Positions 27,022-35,324 of a stretch of 36,325 nucleotides of DNA are shown piece by piece. The position numbers and the translations under genes were made by a program. Positions within the stretch are counted from its first letter, which is position 1. Each line of letters begins with the position of its first letter. The notes under the pieces were generated by a model that made no database searches, was not told where the DNA came from, and saw only the letters and a program-made list of their open reading frames with translations. Origin of the DNA: Kofleriaceae bacterium (lineage in GTDB: Bacteria; Myxococcota_A; Polyangia; Haliangiales; Haliangiaceae); contig JANXOP010000310.1 of the NCBI GenBank assembly GCA_025357755.1, positions 1 through 36,325 of the forward strand. The letters are read 5' to 3'.

Positions 27022-28425
27022 ATGCTCGCAACCATGCGCTCGTTGTTGTCCGCCACCCTTGCTCTCGCGCTCACCTCCTGTGCGAGCCATGCGACGCGAT
27101 CGGTCGCGCTCTACGAGAAAGGTGACTACACGGGCGCCGCGCAGGCAGCCGACGACGGCCTGACCTCGCACCCCGACGACGATGCCTTGTGGGGGATGCG
27201 CGTGCGCTCCGCCCTCGCGCTCGGTGATGCACCTGGCGTCGCGCGCGCGTACACCGACTACACCGCGCGCCACGGTGGCGACGATGCGGAGCTCTTGCGC
27301 GACCTCGCGGAGGCGACGATCGAACAAGCGCTGACCTCGCCCTCGGTCAAGCTCAAGATCCTCGCCATCGCAGCGGTCGAGGATCTCCAGATCAACGACC
27401 TCGCGGATAGCGTCGCGCAGGCGATGGGCGACGAGGACGATCGCGTGCAGGCCGCCGCCTCGGTCGCCGTGATCCATGGCTTCGCGCAAGCGCCGCAGGT
27501 CGCCTCCGACATGCTGCACAGCGAGAACGTCGAAGCCCGCCGGATCGCGCTCGAGGGCGTGGCGAAGAAGATCGGCAAGCTCGCGATCGCGGACATCGAG
27601 AAGGGCGCGATCGATCCCGATGCGCGCGTCCGTGCGATCGCGGTGCGCTGGCTCGGTCAGTACAAGGACAAGGATGCGGTCGAGGTCTGCACCAAGCGGC
27701 TCCACGATCCGGACGAGCACGTGCGGGCGGCGGCCGCGATCGCGCTCGCGAAGATCGGACTCGGTGATACGCGCGATGTCGCCAAGCGGGCGCTCGCCGA
27801 CAAGGCGCTCGTGGTCCGGCTCGCCGGTGTCACGGTGCTCGCCATGGAGAAGGCCGACGGACTGCTCGTCGAGCTCACCGATGATGCGAACCCGATCGTC
27901 GCACTCGAAGCCGCGATCGCGGTCAAAGCTGGCCATCCCGAGCTCGCGCAGAAGGCGGTCGCGAAGGCGATTACGTCCGAGGATTGGACCGTGCGCGCGG
28001 GCGCAGGAAACTCGCTCGCTCGCGCGCTGGACAAGGCAGGCGTGATCGCTGTCGCCAAGCAGCTCTCCGCCGACCAGGAGCTCGGGGTCCGGCTCGCGGC
28101 CGCGCGCGCACTCGTCCACGCAGGCGATGTCGCGGATGCGACGCCGGTGTTCTCCGCGGCCCTCGGCAGCGAGGACGCGGCCCTCGGCAGCGAGAACGCG
28201 ATCAATGCCGCGGCCGATCTCGGCGCACTCGGCGATGCCCGCGGGCTCGAAGCGCTCGCGGGCTTCGCGCGCGATCCAAAACGCACCGCCGAACAACGCG
28301 CGGCCGCCGCGACCGCACATCGCGTCGCGCATCACGTGACCGCCGGGCTCGTCGCCGCGCTCGCGGACTCGAGCGGGTTGGTCCGGGTGCAGGCCGCGGC
28401 CACGATCGACGCGCTCGCCCACTGA
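27022..28425 (+). CDS. HEAT-repeat lipoprotein with N-terminal TPR-like segment
   Basis: 467 residues from ATG 27022 (ATG 27034 is possible). The signal MRSLLSATLALALTSC carries the lipobox LTSC. A TPR-like pair follows (VALYEKGDYTGAAQAADDGL). From about residue 110 to the end there are ten or more HEAT units of about 30 residues, for example DPDARVRAIAVRWLGQYKDKDAVEV and DPDEHVRAAAAIALAKIG. HEAT arrays are protein-binding scaffolds; this one would face the periplasm or outer membrane. It lies directly upstream of the PstS-like gene with a 90-bp gap containing repeat elements, so it is probably a separate transcript. Confidence 0.88.
   Translation: MLATMRSLLSATLALALTSCASHATRSVALYEKGDYTGAAQAADDGLTSHPDDDALWGMRVRSALALGDAPGVARAYTDYTARHGGDDAELLRDLAEATIEQALTSPSVKLKILAIAAVEDLQINDLADSVAQAMGDEDDRVQAAASVAVIHGFAQAPQVASDMLHSENVEARRIALEGVAKKIGKLAIADIEKGAIDPDARVRAIAVRWLGQYKDKDAVEVCTKRLHDPDEHVRAAAAIALAKIGLGDTRDVAKRALADKALVVRLAGVTVLAMEKADGLLVELTDDANPIVALEAAIAVKAGHPELAQKAVAKAITSEDWTVRAGAGNSLARALDKAGVIAVAKQLSADQELGVRLAAARALVHAGDVADATPVFSAALGSEDAALGSENAINAAADLGALGDARGLEALAGFARDPKRTAEQRAAAATAHRVAHHVTAGLVAALADSSGLVRVQAAATIDALAH
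28156..28197. repeat. 21-bp tandem duplication inside the HEAT-repeat gene
   Basis: GCGGCCCTCGGCAGCGAGGAC is followed at once by a copy with one base changed. It codes for AALGSED AALGSEN, adding seven residues in one HEAT unit without breaking the frame. Confidence 0.85.
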
Positions 28426-28464
28426 CGCATCGCAGGATCTGCGCGAGCATTCAGGGGCCCGGCG

Positions 28465-28503
28465 GTAACACGCCTGTAACCACCCTGATCGCTAGTTGTT
28501 ACA
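28465..28503 (+). promoter_or_regulatory. GTAAC direct repeats 11 bp apart, PHO-box-like, before the PstS-like gene
   Basis: GTAAC occurs at 28465-28469 and 28476-28480, exactly 11 bp apart, and inverted as GTTAC at 28498-28502. TGTAAC (28475) and GTTACA (28498-28503) form a perfect 6-bp inverted repeat. PhoB/PhoP sites are direct repeats on an 11-bp period, which fits the phosphate-type genes downstream, but the words differ from the known E. coli and Bacillus consensus. The ATG follows at 28516. Confidence 0.4.
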
Positions 28504-28515
28504 AGCTGCCCGTCT

Positions 28516-29727
28516 ATGCGGAACCTCGTTCGTCTCGGCGTGATGGCCGGACTGTGGGTCGGATCGGCGCGACCCGCGCTCGCAGTCCCGGATTGCAGCA
28601 CCCTGCCGAATCCGATCTACCTCCAGGTCGGCGACACCCAGGTCAACTTGATGAAGGCGCTCGGTCGCAAGCTGCGCGACAACACGGCCAAGCCGATCAC
28701 GCTGGTCTGGGCGAGCACCGGCTCGTGTACGAATATCGCGACGACCTACGGTCACACGCAGATCGCGAGCACGCTCGTGATGTCGTACGCACCTTCGATC
28801 GCGGAGAACCCGACCTTCGTCCCCAGCAACACCGCGCCGACCTGCGCGTACACGATGCCGGTCTACGTCGACATCGGAAATTCGGCGCTGTTCAACAGCG
28901 CGTGCACCAATGCGGCGCCCCCGGCGAACGTCAACCTCACGATCGGGCCGCGTCAGGGCTACGTGCTCGCGATGCCGAAGGGCACCGACCAGACCGCGAT
29001 CACCGCCGAGGAGGCGTACTTCGTCTTCGGCTTCGGCCCGACGCTGCTCCAGGCGATGGGGGCGGCGATCGCGCCATGGACCGACGAGGCGCAGCTGGCG
29101 ATCCGGACCACCACGAAGAGCACGTTGCTCGCGTGGGCAGCGAACATCACGGTGCTGGCCGCGAAGTGGCACGGCGTGAAGAACGACACCTCGACGATGG
29201 TCGTCGCGGCGCTGACTGGCTCGTCGAATCCCTCGGCCGCGATCGGCATCCTCGGCAGCGAGGTCTACGACGGCCTCCGCGGCTCGCTCACCGCGCTCGC
29301 GTTCCGCGCGTTCGAGCAGTACGCCGCGTACTACCCGGACTCGACCGCGACGTCGCGCGACAAGAAGAACCTCCGCGACGGTCACTACACCGTGTGGTCA
29401 CCCACGATCTGGATGGACTACGTCACGAACGGCATCCCCGACAAGCCCGACGCGCGCTACGTCATCGACCTGATCGCAGGTCACGAGGTCACGCCCGCAC
29501 CGAACTTCGACGCGAATGTCGTGGTCTCCAGTGTCGGGCTCACGCCCGATTGCGCGATGCGCGTGCAGCGCTCGTTCGAAGGCGGTCCGCTGTCGCTGTA
29601 CAAGCCGCCCACCAGCTGCACCTGCAAGTTCGAAGCGACCGTCGATGCCTCGAGCTGCGCGACGTGCTCGGCCGGCGCGACGTGCGCCACCGGCGTCTGC
29701 CGAAACGGCTACTGCGAGGAGTTCTAG
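28516..29727 (+). CDS. PstS-like secreted substrate-binding protein with cysteine-rich C-terminus
   Basis: 403 residues. The signal peptide is RNLVRLGVMAGLWVGSARPALA. Features of the PBP/PstS-like family are ITLVWASTGSC (about 58-68; the T-G-S loop of PstS), ITAEEAYFVFGFG (about 162-174), AAIGILGSEVYDGLR and RDGHYTVWSP (about 288-297). The last 40 residues contain seven Cys, ending C..GVCRNGYCEEF, a small disulfide-knot-like module unlike classical PstS. No ABC permease or ATPase gene is nearby. Downstream lie a lipoprotein, an OprO/P-type porin and a TonB-dependent receptor. It probably captures phosphate or a related oxyanion in the periplasm or at the surface; the ligand is unproven. Confidence 0.8.
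   Translation: MRNLVRLGVMAGLWVGSARPALAVPDCSTLPNPIYLQVGDTQVNLMKALGRKLRDNTAKPITLVWASTGSCTNIATTYGHTQIASTLVMSYAPSIAENPTFVPSNTAPTCAYTMPVYVDIGNSALFNSACTNAAPPANVNLTIGPRQGYVLAMPKGTDQTAITAEEAYFVFGFGPTLLQAMGAAIAPWTDEAQLAIRTTTKSTLLAWAANITVLAAKWHGVKNDTSTMVVAALTGSSNPSAAIGILGSEVYDGLRGSLTALAFRAFEQYAAYYPDSTATSRDKKNLRDGHYTVWSPTIWMDYVTNGIPDKPDARYVIDLIAGHEVTPAPNFDANVVVSSVGLTPDCAMRVQRSFEGGPLSLYKPPTSCTCKFEATVDASSCATCSAGATCATGVCRNGYCEEF
29717..29721 (+). promoter_or_regulatory. Ribosome binding site of the small lipoprotein
   Basis: AGGAG lies 7 bases before the ATG at 29729 and inside the final codons of the PstS-like gene. It fixes the start of the 84-residue lipoprotein. Confidence 0.65.
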
Positions 29728-29728
29728 G

Positions 29729-29983
29729 ATGCGCGCGCTGTTTTTCTCGACCCTGATGCTCGCGTTCGCACCCGCATGCAGCGACGATGCGAACACATCT
29801 CCGAAGAAGGACGCGGGCGTCGTCATCGACGCACCACCATCGAGTGGACCCGACGCGAACTGCTTCACCAATCCCCAAACCCACGAAGAGATCATCAACG
29901 CGTGTACGTCCGCGCAGAAGATCTACAAGTCGACCACGCTGCCGCTGCTAAACGCAGACGGCACGTTGCCGGCCTTGCCGTAA
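29729..29983 (+). CDS. Small lipoprotein of the envelope uptake cluster
   Basis: 84 residues. The signal MRALFFSTLMLAFAPACSDD has lipobox APAC. A Pro/Asp linker (VVIDAPPSSGPDANC) leads to a short helical domain with two Cys (ANCFTNPQTHEEIINACTS) and the ending LLNADGTLPALP. It begins one base after the stop of the PstS-like gene, and its 3' part is overlapped in another frame by the porin's signal-peptide region. I do not recognise a family. Its size and position suggest an accessory subunit tethered to the membrane, perhaps linking the binding protein to the porin or receptor. Confidence 0.7.
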   Translation: MRALFFSTLMLAFAPACSDDANTSPKKDAGVVIDAPPSSGPDANCFTNPQTHEEIINACTSAQKIYKSTTLPLLNADGTLPALP

Positions 29984-31233
29984 CGCTGGTCTGCGCGACG
30001 GCAGGAGCGGATCCGATGGATCCCCCTGCCGACCTGCATGACACGCATCGGCCAACGGTCACGACGTTGGGCTGGACGACCGTGCTCGACGCGTTCGTCC
30101 AGATCGATGCGGTACCGTACAGCCAGCACTCGCTCGACGAGGTCGATCCTGCGGGGACCGGCGCGCCGTTGAACGAGGAGAGCTTCACGATCCGCCACGG
30201 CTTCTTCCGGATCGAGGCGAAGCGCGAGAACTACTTCGCGGAGCTCGAGCTCGACGGCAACACCGTCAAGGGCCCGGCCGCGCGGATCCAGACGAGCCAG
30301 GTCGGGTGGCGCTATCCCGACGACGACGGCGATGCCCTCGTCCGCGCGCGTGCGGGGTTGATGTTGATCCCGTTCGGCGCGCTGGTCCCGACCAACGCGC
30401 GCTATCGCTCCTTCATGGAGCAGCCGACCTTCTTGCGCGCACTGTTCCCTGGCGATGTCGATGCAGGCGCGAACGTGGACGGCGCGTACGGGCTCGTCCG
30501 CTACTCGGTCTCGGCGATGAACGGTGCGCCGGTCGGCGATGCGCAGTGGGCTGGCCGCGATCCGAGCTCGAGCTACGACTTGATGGGGCGGCTCGGCACC
30601 GACCTCCCGCTGCCGCATCGCGGGCGGTTCGTCGCCGGCATCTCGGCCGTGACCGGCCGCGGGCTGCACGCGGGCACGCCGCCGACGAAAGACTCGCTGC
30701 AGTGGGTCGACGAGAATCAGGACGGCATCATCCAGGTCACCGAGCTCGTCGACGTGCCCGGCAGCCCGGCGATCCCGTCGCAGGCGTTCTCGCGCGATGC
30801 GATCGATCTCGATGCGACGATACACTGGTGCCTCGCAGCGCTCGGCCACGGCCAGCTCCAGTTCGAGGGCGCGCTCGCGAAGAACCTCGATCGCGGCGTG
30901 GTCTACGCGGATCCGATCGCGCGCTCGCGCGATGTTCGAGAGCTCGGCTTTTCGCTCGCGCTCGTACAGGAGCTCGGCCCTTTCGCGCTCGCGGGCATTC
31001 GCTACGATCGGTACGACGCGGATCGCGATGCGATCGAGCAAGCCGGCGTCGCGACCGTGTACACGCACGAGGTGTTCTCGACCCTGTCACTCATGGCCTC
31101 GGCGCGGTTTCGTAGCGCGCGCCTGATCGGCCAGTACGATCACGCGACGAACCCGTTCGGTCGCGCCGATAACGGCGAGCCGACCACGCTGCGCGCCGAC
31201 AAGCTGACCTTTCGCGCGCAGGTGGAGTTCTGA
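29902..31233 (+). CDS. Phosphate-selective porin O/P-like outer-membrane protein
   Basis: About 443 residues from GTG 29902. It has a basic n-region (KRRRH), a hydrophobic stretch (VAGLAVTLVCATAGA) and cleavage near ADP, a usable signal peptide. The mature part is a beta-barrel of alternating strands: FTIRHGFFRIEAKRENYFAELELD, then RARAGLMLIPFGALVP, which matches the OprO/OprP family pattern of an early R..F.......Y and an IPFG/PFG turn. The last strand ends FRAQVEF with the C-terminal Phe typical of outer-membrane proteins. The start is uncertain because the signal peptide coding region overlaps the upstream lipoprotein gene by 82 bp. It overlaps the next gene (TGATG). OprO/P porins pass phosphate or polyphosphate; specificity here is inferred from family and neighbours. 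Confidence 0.8.
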   Translation: MYVRAEDLQVDHAAAAKRRRHVAGLAVTLVCATAGADPMDPPADLHDTHRPTVTTLGWTTVLDAFVQIDAVPYSQHSLDEVDPAGTGAPLNEESFTIRHGFFRIEAKRENYFAELELDGNTVKGPAARIQTSQVGWRYPDDDGDALVRARAGLMLIPFGALVPTNARYRSFMEQPTFLRALFPGDVDAGANVDGAYGLVRYSVSAMNGAPVGDAQWAGRDPSSSYDLMGRLGTDLPLPHRGRFVAGISAVTGRGLHAGTPPTKDSLQWVDENQDGIIQVTELVDVPGSPAIPSQAFSRDAIDLDATIHWCLAALGHGQLQFEGALAKNLDRGVVYADPIARSRDVRELGFSLALVQELGPFALAGIRYDRYDADRDAIEQAGVATVYTHEVFSTLSLMASARFRSARLIGQYDHATNPFGRADNGEPTTLRADKLTFRAQVEF

Positions 31234-32144
31234 TGCGGGTCTTCTTCGGGCTGATCCTGATCGGGCTGGGCGGCTGCAACGCCGCGACGAACGAGCTCGG
31301 CTACGGCAACGCGCTCGTGATCGCGAACGCGCAGTTTCGCCCGGGCGGCTTTCCCGCGCCGACGGATGGGCCCGGGACCGTGCAAGTCGCTGGCGCTGCA
31401 TCCACGACGATCGGCACGTTTCGCACGCGCCTCCACGCGGTGCTCGCGCCGGATGCCCAGGGCGCGATCATCGGCCTCCAGGGTGCTGACGGCGCGTGGA
31501 TCATCGCGGCCGGTCAGCCCGACTTCGACACACCGGGACAACCCTCGGCGACCGCGACCTACGGCTTCGATCCGAGTGTGCTGGCGGGACCGCAGACGAT
31601 CTTGCTCGCCGCGACCGATGCCGCGGGTCGCATCGGCGTGGCGAGCTCGCTCGACGTGGTCGCGGGCGCGGCGCCGGTGCCCGAGGGCGACCTGGTGGTC
31701 GGGCTCGCGTGGGAATCGACCGCGGATCTCGATCTCCACGTCCTCGATCCACTCGGCGGTGAAGCGTGGAGCGACAAGCCGAACACGTCGCTCGCGCCGC
31801 AGCCCGGGATGCCCGTCGATCCGTCGGCCTACCTCACAGGCGGCATCCTCGATCACGATGGCAACGCGAACTGTCATCTCGACAATCCCGCGAACGAGCA
31901 CGTGATCTGGAAGACCCGCCCCGGTGCGAACGGCGACGTCGCACCCGTGATTCCTGCGGGCACGTACACGGTACGCGTCGACGCGCGCTCGCTCTGCAAG
32001 GACGCGGCAGCCGCGTGGTACGTCGAGGTCTATGGGCGAGGTGTGTTGCTCGCGGCCGCGCGTGGCGAAGCGACCCCCGAGGATGTGCGCGGCGATCACC
32101 GCGCAGGCGCCGGCGTCACGGCGCTGACGTTCACGCGCCCGTGA
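31233..32144 (+). CDS. Lipoprotein with DUF2135/YfaP-like domain
   Basis: 303 residues. The signal RVFFGLILIGLGGC has lipobox LGGC. The first half (about 20-150) is beta-rich with no recognised family. The second half carries the DUF2135 (YfaP-like) pattern: LVVGLAWESTADLDLHVLDPLGGEAW (about 155-180), GILDHDGNANC (about 207-217) and IPAGTYTVRVDARSLC (about 246-261). Such domains are secreted beta-sandwiches found with surface proteins, of unproven role. It overlaps the porin stop by one base and its own stop overlaps the TonB receptor start (GTGA), so the three are translationally coupled. Confidence 0.78.
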   Translation: MRVFFGLILIGLGGCNAATNELGYGNALVIANAQFRPGGFPAPTDGPGTVQVAGAASTTIGTFRTRLHAVLAPDAQGAIIGLQGADGAWIIAAGQPDFDTPGQPSATATYGFDPSVLAGPQTILLAATDAAGRIGVASSLDVVAGAAPVPEGDLVVGLAWESTADLDLHVLDPLGGEAWSDKPNTSLAPQPGMPVDPSAYLTGGILDHDGNANCHLDNPANEHVIWKTRPGANGDVAPVIPAGTYTVRVDARSLCKDAAAAWYVEVYGRGVLLAAARGEATPEDVRGDHRAGAGVTALTFTRP

Positions 32145-34402
32145 AGCTCGTCTCCACCGCGATCGTGCTGGTCTCCGGCACCGCCTTCGCCGACACCACG
32201 ATCCACGGTCTCGTGATCGATCACACGACGCAGCAACCGGTCGGTGGCGCGCTCGTCCAGCTGGCGGGAGAGCTCGCGGCGACGAGCGACGACGGCACGT
32301 TCGATCTCGTCGTGCGCGATGGCACGTACACGCTCGACATCACCGCCGATTGGCTCGTACCCGCGCATCGCCGCGTGGTCGCGAACGGTACGGCGCTCGT
32401 CCTCACGCTCGAGGTCACACCGCGCGGCCATGCAGGCGAGCAGATCGAGATCACGGATATCGCTCCGCGTGCGCTCGGTGAGGTCACCGTCGATGCGAGC
32501 TTCGCGCGCTCGGTGCCTGGCGGCGGTGATGCCGCGAAGATCGTCCAATCGCTGCCAGCGGTCGCCCGTCCTGCGGCGGGCTCGACCGAGATCGTGGTGT
32601 GGGGTGCAGCGCCGAGCGAGACCCGGATCTTCGTCGAGGGCGTCCCCGTACCCGCGCTCTATCACCTCGGGGGCTATCGCTCCGCGCTCGGCAACGATCT
32701 GATCGGCGACATCCACCTCGCGCCCGCCGCTTTCGGGGTCGACCGCGGGCGCGCGATCGGTGGCGTGATCGATCTCGATCTCGAGCTCGGCGATCCGGCG
32801 AAGGCGCCCGCCTGGCGCGTGTCGGCCGATGTCCTCGATGGGAGTGTCGAGGGCAAGACCACCCTCGGCGGCGCGACGATCGCCGCGGCCATTCGCCAGA
32901 GCTGGCTCGATCGGGCGATCGGCGTGATCGAAGATCCTCACACGCTCGCACCGAACGCGCCGCTGCCGCGGTGGAGCGATGCCCAGGTCGTGATGCGCGC
33001 GCCGCTCGCCGACGACCTCGTGCTATCCGCGTGGGTGATCGGTTCGCTCGATTCGCTCGATCGCACGTTGAGCTCGACCGATCCGGCGACGCAGACCTCC
33101 CAGCAGATCGAGCAGCAGACGATCCGCGGCGAGGTCGCGTTGCGCCGCGATCGCCGCGACGGCTTCGATCGCGCAGCTGTCTGGTTCGGTCGCGATCACG
33201 CGAGCGACGCTCTCGCGGTCGGCCCGATCTCGGCGGACCAGCGCACCGATAGCTGGGTCGGGGGCGCGCGCGCGATGCAGAGCCGCACGCTCGGCCACGG
33301 CCTCGCGCTCGCGATCGGCGCCGACCTCGATAGCGAGCTCGCCGCCCTGCACCGCCGCGGCTCGCTGACGATCCCCGCGCGCGAGGGTGACCTGTCGATC
33401 TTCGGCCAGCCTCCGGGCGACGACGTCGCGGCCGATTCCTGGCATTCGTCGACGATCGACGCGGCAGGCCACGTCGCGCTCGACGGTTCGTTCGGCCCGA
33501 TCACGGTGACCGCCGGCGTGCGCCTCGATGCGTGGCTGCTCACCGCGAGCCGCCTTACTCCACGCGCCGGCTCCACGATCAAGGTTGGTAGCCAGGCCAC
33601 CCAGCTCACCGAGGATCCGCGCGGCTCGATCAAGCTGCGGGTCAGCGACGACTTCGATCTCCGCGGCGATGCCGGCCTCTATCACCAGGCGCGCGCCGCG
33701 AGCGACACCAGCGCGGTGTTCGGCACACCCGATCTCGGCCTCGAGCGCGCGTGGCACGCGATCGCGGGCGGCCAGTGGCGCCACGCGCCGTTCGCGCTCG
33801 AAGCCGCGGGCTACGCGCGCTGGCTCGACCACCTCGTCGCTCGCGACCTCGCCGTGACGCCGACCCTCGCGCACGCACTGACGCAAGATGGCATCGGCAA
33901 CGTGCTCGGCATCCAGCTCACCGCACGCGTGATCGGGTGGCACGGCCTCTCCGGCTGGCTCAGCTACAACCTGTCGCGCAGCCGTCGCAAGGACGCGGCC
34001 GATCAACCATGGCGCTACTTCGATCACGATCAGACCCACGGCCTGATCGCGGTCGCCGGCTGGGAGCACGGCCCGTGGACCCTCGGTGCGCGCCTGCGGT
34101 TCGCCACCGGCGAGCCGCGCACGGCGGTGATCGGGGCCTTCTTCGACAGTCGCACCGGGCGCTACGAGCCGATCCGCGGCGCGCACGACGGCACCCGCCT
34201 GCCCGCCTTCTTCGCCGCCGATCTGCGCGGCGAGCGGCGCGTTCCGCTCGGTTCGATCCACGGCGCGATCTATCTCGAGCTCCAGAACCTCACGAACCGC
34301 GCGAATGCCGAGGAGCTGATCTACAGCGCCGACTTCTCGCACCAAGGTTATCTCACCAGCCTCCCGCTGCTCGCGATCGCGGGCCTGAGGATCGAGCAAT
34401 GA
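32141..34402 (+). CDS. TonB-dependent outer-membrane receptor
   Basis: 753 residues from a GTG overlapping the upstream stop. The signal is KLVSTAIVLVSGTAFA. A carboxypeptidase-regulatory-like domain follows (about 18-100; IHGLVIDHTTQQPVGGALVQLAG and DGTYTLDITADW), then a plug domain (about 125-215; VPGGGDAAKIVQSLPAV, STEIVVWGAAPSETRIFVEGVPVP) and a large beta-barrel to the end (Y.L.R.RRKD, LQNLTNR). TonB receptors use proton-motive force through TonB-ExbBD to import scarce ligands. No tonB or exbBD is in the window. The N-terminal extra domain is common in SusC-like and myxobacterial receptors. It is unusual to find one beside both an OprO/P-type porin and a PstS-like protein. Confidence 0.9.
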   Translation: MKLVSTAIVLVSGTAFADTTIHGLVIDHTTQQPVGGALVQLAGELAATSDDGTFDLVVRDGTYTLDITADWLVPAHRRVVANGTALVLTLEVTPRGHAGEQIEITDIAPRALGEVTVDASFARSVPGGGDAAKIVQSLPAVARPAAGSTEIVVWGAAPSETRIFVEGVPVPALYHLGGYRSALGNDLIGDIHLAPAAFGVDRGRAIGGVIDLDLELGDPAKAPAWRVSADVLDGSVEGKTTLGGATIAAAIRQSWLDRAIGVIEDPHTLAPNAPLPRWSDAQVVMRAPLADDLVLSAWVIGSLDSLDRTLSSTDPATQTSQQIEQQTIRGEVALRRDRRDGFDRAAVWFGRDHASDALAVGPISADQRTDSWVGGARAMQSRTLGHGLALAIGADLDSELAALHRRGSLTIPAREGDLSIFGQPPGDDVAADSWHSSTIDAAGHVALDGSFGPITVTAGVRLDAWLLTASRLTPRAGSTIKVGSQATQLTEDPRGSIKLRVSDDFDLRGDAGLYHQARAASDTSAVFGTPDLGLERAWHAIAGGQWRHAPFALEAAGYARWLDHLVARDLAVTPTLAHALTQDGIGNVLGIQLTARVIGWHGLSGWLSYNLSRSRRKDAADQPWRYFDHDQTHGLIAVAGWEHGPWTLGARLRFATGEPRTAVIGAFFDSRTGRYEPIRGAHDGTRLPAFFAADLRGERRVPLGSIHGAIYLELQNLTNRANAEELIYSADFSHQGYLTSLPLLAIAGLRIEQ

Positions 34403-35286
34403 TGAAGTGCGCCGCGATCCTCGTCGCGTTGATCGGCGTTGGTTGTGATCGTTCGCTCGATCAACGCCTCGCGATTGTCGATCGACCGCGCGTGCTCGCG
34501 ATCACGACCGAGCCAGCCGAGGTCACACCCGGCGCCTCCGTCACGCTGACCGCACTCCTCGCCGGACCCGGGGGCCCGCTGGCGGCATCGCCAGCGTGGT
34601 CGCTGTGCACCGCACCGAAGCCACCGACCGAGGACAATTCCGTCGCCGATGACTGCCTCGCCGACGCGGTCACCGAGCTCGGAACGGCGGCACTGATCGA
34701 GGCCACGATCCCTGATGATGCGTGTCGCACGTACGGCCCCGATGTCGCGGCGCCTGGCTATCGCCCGCGCGATCCGGATGCCACGGGCGGCTACTACCAA
34801 CCGATCCGCGCTGCAGCACCCGCATTCGATCTCGCGTTCGGCTTCGCGCGCATCACCTGCAACCTCGCGAACGCCTCCGGCGATCTCGCGCAAGCGTACA
34901 AGACGCTGTACGTCGCGAACACGAACCCGTCGCTCACCGGCCTCTCGATCGATGGCGTCGGGGTCGATGCGACCACGAAGGTCACCCCCGATCACGACGT
35001 CACGCTCACCACGAGTTGGCCCGCCGCCTCCGTCGAAGCGTTCCTGTACTTCGATCCCGATGCGATGCAGCTCGTCACACGCCACGAAGCGATGCGCGTC
35101 TCGTGGTTCGCCACCGGCGGCGAGCTCGCGGTCGATGCGAGTGCGGTCGTCGAGGACGATCCGACGAACACCGTCTCCACCACCTGGCACACCCCTGCCC
35201 ACCGCGGCCCCGCGTGGATCTGGTTGGTGTTACGCGATAGTCGCGGGGGCCTTGTCACGGCGACATTCGCGATCGCGGTCGAGTAG
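34399..35286 (+). CDS. Hypothetical lipoprotein, last gene of the uptake cluster
   Basis: 295 residues from ATG 34399, overlapping the receptor stop by 4 bp (ATG 34402 also possible). The signal MKCAAILVALIGVGC holds lipobox GVGC. The mature part is beta-rich and may hold two Ig-like units: RVLAITTEPAEVTPGASVTLTALLAGPGG (about 30-58), then a Cys-rich insertion (C at about 74, 90, 113 and 155), then PSLTGLSIDGVGVDA (about 178-192) and strands to the end. I recognise no family. The tight overlap suggests it works with the receptor, for example as a surface-exposed ligand-binding lipoprotein, as SusD does with SusC, though it does not look like SusD. Confidence 0.78.
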   Translation: MMKCAAILVALIGVGCDRSLDQRLAIVDRPRVLAITTEPAEVTPGASVTLTALLAGPGGPLAASPAWSLCTAPKPPTEDNSVADDCLADAVTELGTAALIEATIPDDACRTYGPDVAAPGYRPRDPDATGGYYQPIRAAAPAFDLAFGFARITCNLANASGDLAQAYKTLYVANTNPSLTGLSIDGVGVDATTKVTPDHDVTLTTSWPAASVEAFLYFDPDAMQLVTRHEAMRVSWFATGGELAVDASAVVEDDPTNTVSTTWHTPAHRGPAWIWLVLRDSRGGLVTATFAIAVE

Positions 35287-35324
35287 AGGCTGTAAGCGCG
35301 ACCCGCCTCCGGCGTTGAATCCGC

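Noticed and set aside
32141..34402. TonB receptor plus last lipoprotein as a SusC/SusD glycan system
   Set aside because: The lipoprotein shows no SusD-like TPR helices and no glycan-active enzyme lies nearby.
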